A stretch of DNA of 52,776 bases, from NCBI RefSeq assembly GCF_008905045.1, contig NZ_VWMY01000004.1, positions 1 to 52,776 of the forward strand, written 5' to 3'. This document shows positions 51,988 to 52,776 of this stretch, piece after piece. Below the pieces are notes generated by a model. The model did not search any database. It saw nothing but the letters and a program-made list of their open reading frames with translations, and was not told the origin of the DNA. Each line of letters starts with the position of its first letter. Position 1 is the stretch's first letter. A program made the translations under genes and the position numbers. Origin of the DNA: Streptomyces albicerus (GTDB lineage Bacteria > Actinomycetota > Actinomycetes > Streptomycetales > Streptomycetaceae).

Positions 51988-52776
51988 CTAAAGACTGAGC
52001 GGAAGTGAGTCCTGGTGCCAGAACTCCTGCTCAGCCGGGTGCCCCGAACGGTGTTGGGCACCCTGGTCCCCCGCTTTCGCTCCACCACCGGGCGGCGCGC
52101 ATCCGGTGCGTGGTCCGGGCGGGTGGGGGCGGGTTTCCTCACGCCGTCGGGTCTCCGGTCGGGCCTGGACGGTCCGATGCCCCGGCACATCACTCCGGTG
52201 TGCCGGGGGCGGTGCCGTCCGTCGCCGGATCGGATGCCCGAGGGCGCGGCGCCCGACCGCGATGCTCGCCGCATCGTGCCGGGAAATCTGGCGTCGTGGT
52301 GTGGCCAGCGGCTTCTGCCAGTGCTGCGCACCCCACCGGGAGGTGTAGGCCGGGTCCACCGCGACGATCGCGATGTCCTGCTCGGCGGCCATCGACACCA
52401 GCCGGGCCTTGAGTTTCGCGGTCGGGAAGCGGGCGAGCAGCCGCCTGAAGCGCTTGTTGCGGCCGTGCTTCTCCCGGCTTGCCTGCCAGCGTTCCCGCCA
52501 CGCCTGCTCACTCAGCCCGGCGTCGTTCAGGTGGTGGCGGGTGTTCGCAAGGCGCTTGCCGCCGCGCACCACCCGCACCCGGCCCGCTGCCCAGTCCGCC
52601 TCCACCGCCGCCAGCCGGGCCTCCAATGCCTGCAGGCGGCGGGCCTTGGCATGCCACCCGCCCCGCGAGGCATACCCACGCGCCAGTCCTTCGCGCTTGT
52701 TCGCCTTGGCGCCCAGCGGCCTGGCCAGCCGCGCCCTGACCGCGCAGATCTGCCTCCGCAGCCAGTCCAGGTGGGC
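51988..52776 (-). CDS. IS200/IS605 TnpB-related accessory protein (5' end outside window)
   Basis: A frame open to the right edge gives 262 visible residues and stops at 51988-51990. Motifs are KHGRNKRFRRLLARFPTAKL, AAEQDIAIVAVDPAYTSRWG, AQHWQKP and ISRHDAASIAVGRRALGH. VDPAYTS and SRHDAASIAVGRR are the two conserved blocks of the TnpB-related accessory group of actinomycete IS605 elements, degenerate relatives of RNA-guided nucleases. The tail (GAQHRSGHPAEQEFWHQDSL) ends at the cut RidA gene. The start and the first half lie outside the window. Confidence 0.75.
   Translation of the reverse strand, partial: AHLDWLRRQICAVRARLARPLGAKANKREGLARGYASRGGWHAKARRLQALEARLAAVEADWAAGRVRVVRGGKRLANTRHHLNDAGLSEQAWRERWQASREKHGRNKRFRRLLARFPTAKLKARLVSMAAEQDIAIVAVDPAYTSRWGAQHWQKPLATPRRQISRHDAASIAVGRRALGHPIRRRTAPPPAHRSDVPGHRTVQARPETRRREETRPHPPGPRTGCAPPGGGAKAGDQGAQHRSGHPAEQEFWHQDSLPLSL

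Overview
The window is high-GC DNA with the codon use, gene families and mobile elements of an actinomycete, most likely Streptomyces or a close relative. TetR, HxlR, ArsR, MocR and MmyB-type regulators, an ECF41/SigJ sigma factor, F420/FMN luciferase-like enzymes and a large modular synthetase all fit. The dense mix of insertion sequences, gene fragments and small regulator/enzyme cassettes looks like an accessory or chromosome-arm region rather than conserved core.

Layout. 1-1363: the tail of an IS630-type transposase, a cupin gene, and relics including a broken DciA/DUF721 gene. 1364-12720: a luciferase-like oxidoreductase; a dihydrofolate-reductase-like gene split by a TnpB-type (IS605 group) element that carries a tiny ribbon-helix-helix gene; a second intact DHFR-like gene; a large LuxR/AAA regulator; a TetR regulator followed by an S9 peptidase; a DUF3159 membrane protein; and a SigJ-type sigma factor. 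12721-18669: a LUD-domain gene divergent from sigJ across a nearly symmetric double promoter; recombinase and transposase relics; an SDR/DsbA pair divergent from an HxlR regulator; a dead GNAT gene; and an overlapping ArsR-SRPBCC-DHFR operon. 18669-25456: an IS630-type unit carrying an Imm53-like gene, a headless Lrp gene, and a 4.5-kb ISL3-type unit with matching ends and near-perfect 8-bp target duplications that encloses an enoyl-CoA hydratase gene and a divergent MocR regulator.

25457-36500: a LysR regulator divergent from a prpF-like isomerase and a matC-like dicarboxylate transporter; a 4-oxalocrotonate tautomerase; two SDR genes and two MmyB-type XRE regulators; and broken genes (zinc alcohol dehydrogenase, SDR, epimerase, serine-recombinase tail with a tRNA-3'-like site, possible oxygenase fragment). 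36541-49949: a frameshifted MFS exporter overlapping a 3,604-residue hybrid PKS-NRPS, then a SAM methyltransferase. The synthetase reads AL-ACP-KS-AT-ACP-luciferase-like monooxygenase-C-A-PCP-C, with no thioesterase. 50001-52776: a nucleotidyltransferase, a small membrane protein, and fragments of ISL3, RidA and TnpB-related genes.

The best candidate for an uncharacterised system is the exporter/synthetase/methyltransferase locus. It suggests an acyl chain extended once by a malonyl-type unit, oxidised on the assembly line, joined to an amino acid and released by a terminal condensation domain. The two transposon-like units with passenger genes and the symmetric sigma-factor promoter are the other strong signals. 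All family assignments are from reading the sequence by eye; no database search was run.
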